In this document: piece by piece, positions 63,685 to 64,000 of the stretch
Position numbering within the stretch: position 1 is the first letter of the stretch
Layout: each line of letters begins with the position of its first letter
Assembly: GCA_030144965.1 (NCBI GenBank)
Contig: JAMPUU010000017.1
Coordinates: 372,001-436,000 of the forward strand
DNA: 64,000 nucleotides
Direction of reading: 5' to 3'
Origin: Nitrospira sp. BO4
GTDB taxonomy: Bacteria > Nitrospirota > Nitrospiria > Nitrospirales > Nitrospiraceae
The notes under the pieces: model-generated
The model's input: the letters and a program-made list of their open reading frames with translations, nothing else
What the model was told of the DNA's origin: nothing
The model's database searches: none
Made by a program: the position numbers and the translations under genes

Positions 63685-64000
63685 TACCACACTTCGTGTA
63701 TACCGCCGGCTCACCAGGCGCAGCCTTTCTTCATAACGCCGGCGGATAAACACCTTCAGTGTCGGGTTCCCCCGCGTGGGGAGCATACGAGGGGGCTGGC
63801 CCCCTCAGTAGGAGCGTGAGCAACCAGCGAACGCGACTTCGAATTCCCACATTGTCCGCCATGAGGTCTCAAGACGAGTTATTTCGTCGTGAGGCCTTGT
63901 GGCGAGATCACACCATTGGCCTTCTGGTCCAGTACTCTCCGCAATTCCACCATCGCCAATGTATCTCTCGCGCAGTACCGTAACAGAGCGTCCTGGATCG
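63685..64000 (+). other. Region downstream of tRNA-Ser with hairpins and a tRNA-like 3' tail
   Basis: Two GC-rich hairpins: CCCC GCGT GGGG at 63770-63781 and GAGGGGG CTGG CCCCCTC at 63789-63806. At 63838-63861 the sequence TTCGAATTCCCAC...GTCCGCCA resembles the T-arm/acceptor/CCA end of the tRNA-Ser gene. No matching 5' half is seen, so it is not a second tRNA. No gene was found before the window end. Confidence 0.45.

Noticed and set aside
63770..63862. Second tRNA gene or SRP RNA
   Set aside because: The 5' half needed to pair with the acceptor end is missing, and no SRP apical loop motif is present.

Overview
The window looks like chromosomal DNA of a Nitrospira-like bacterium (phylum Nitrospirota). 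This is an inference from the overall gene set, moderate GC, many small Nitrospira-type hypothetical proteins and my recollection of the genus; no marker gene was searched. No transposase, integrase, phage gene or CRISPR array was found. Most genes are single or in pairs with frequent strand changes; the one large operon is a complete respiratory complex I cluster.

1-14 kb: accessory and housekeeping singletons: a truncated serine hydrolase with bacterial tandem repeat domains, a methyltransferase, a VIT1-type metal transporter, PilZ, cupin, inorganic pyrophosphatase, HNH nuclease, a diiron-type metallo-beta-lactamase-fold protein, a glyoxalase-fold protein, an AraC regulator, and several very small ORFs, some with good ribosome binding sites. 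14-28 kb: DUF3617, monooxygenase-fold, aldose epimerase, a duplicated HicB-like protein, an alpha/beta hydrolase, two neighbouring beta-propeller lipoproteins, an epimerase, a CPBP protease, an aminotransferase/amidohydrolase pair, a DnaJ-domain protein and an MFS transporter.

28.2-43.4 kb: nuoA-B-CD-E-F-G-H-I-J-K-L-M-N, all on the minus strand, in the gene order of Escherichia coli and with the NuoCD fusion. It is bracketed by a direct repeat: the intact DHH-CBS-tRNA nucleotidyltransferase gene lies upstream (43.7-46.3 kb), and a decayed copy of the last ~125 codons of that gene, with two in-frame stops, lies immediately after the nuoN stop codon. This suggests the whole operon was inserted by recombination at the 3' end of the nucleotidyltransferase gene, and is the most notable observation here.

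46-64 kb: a sulfite-oxidase-type molybdoprotein, a YdbH-YnbE-YdbL envelope operon, a pilin/HAMP pair, a lipoprotein/GlcG pair, an overlapping pair of alpha-glucan enzymes (amylo-alpha-1,6-glucosidase type and GH63 type), a beta-helix exported protein, then coaE, trxB, thiI and tRNA-Ser(CGA). The tRNA is followed by GC-rich hairpins and a second tRNA-like 3' tail.
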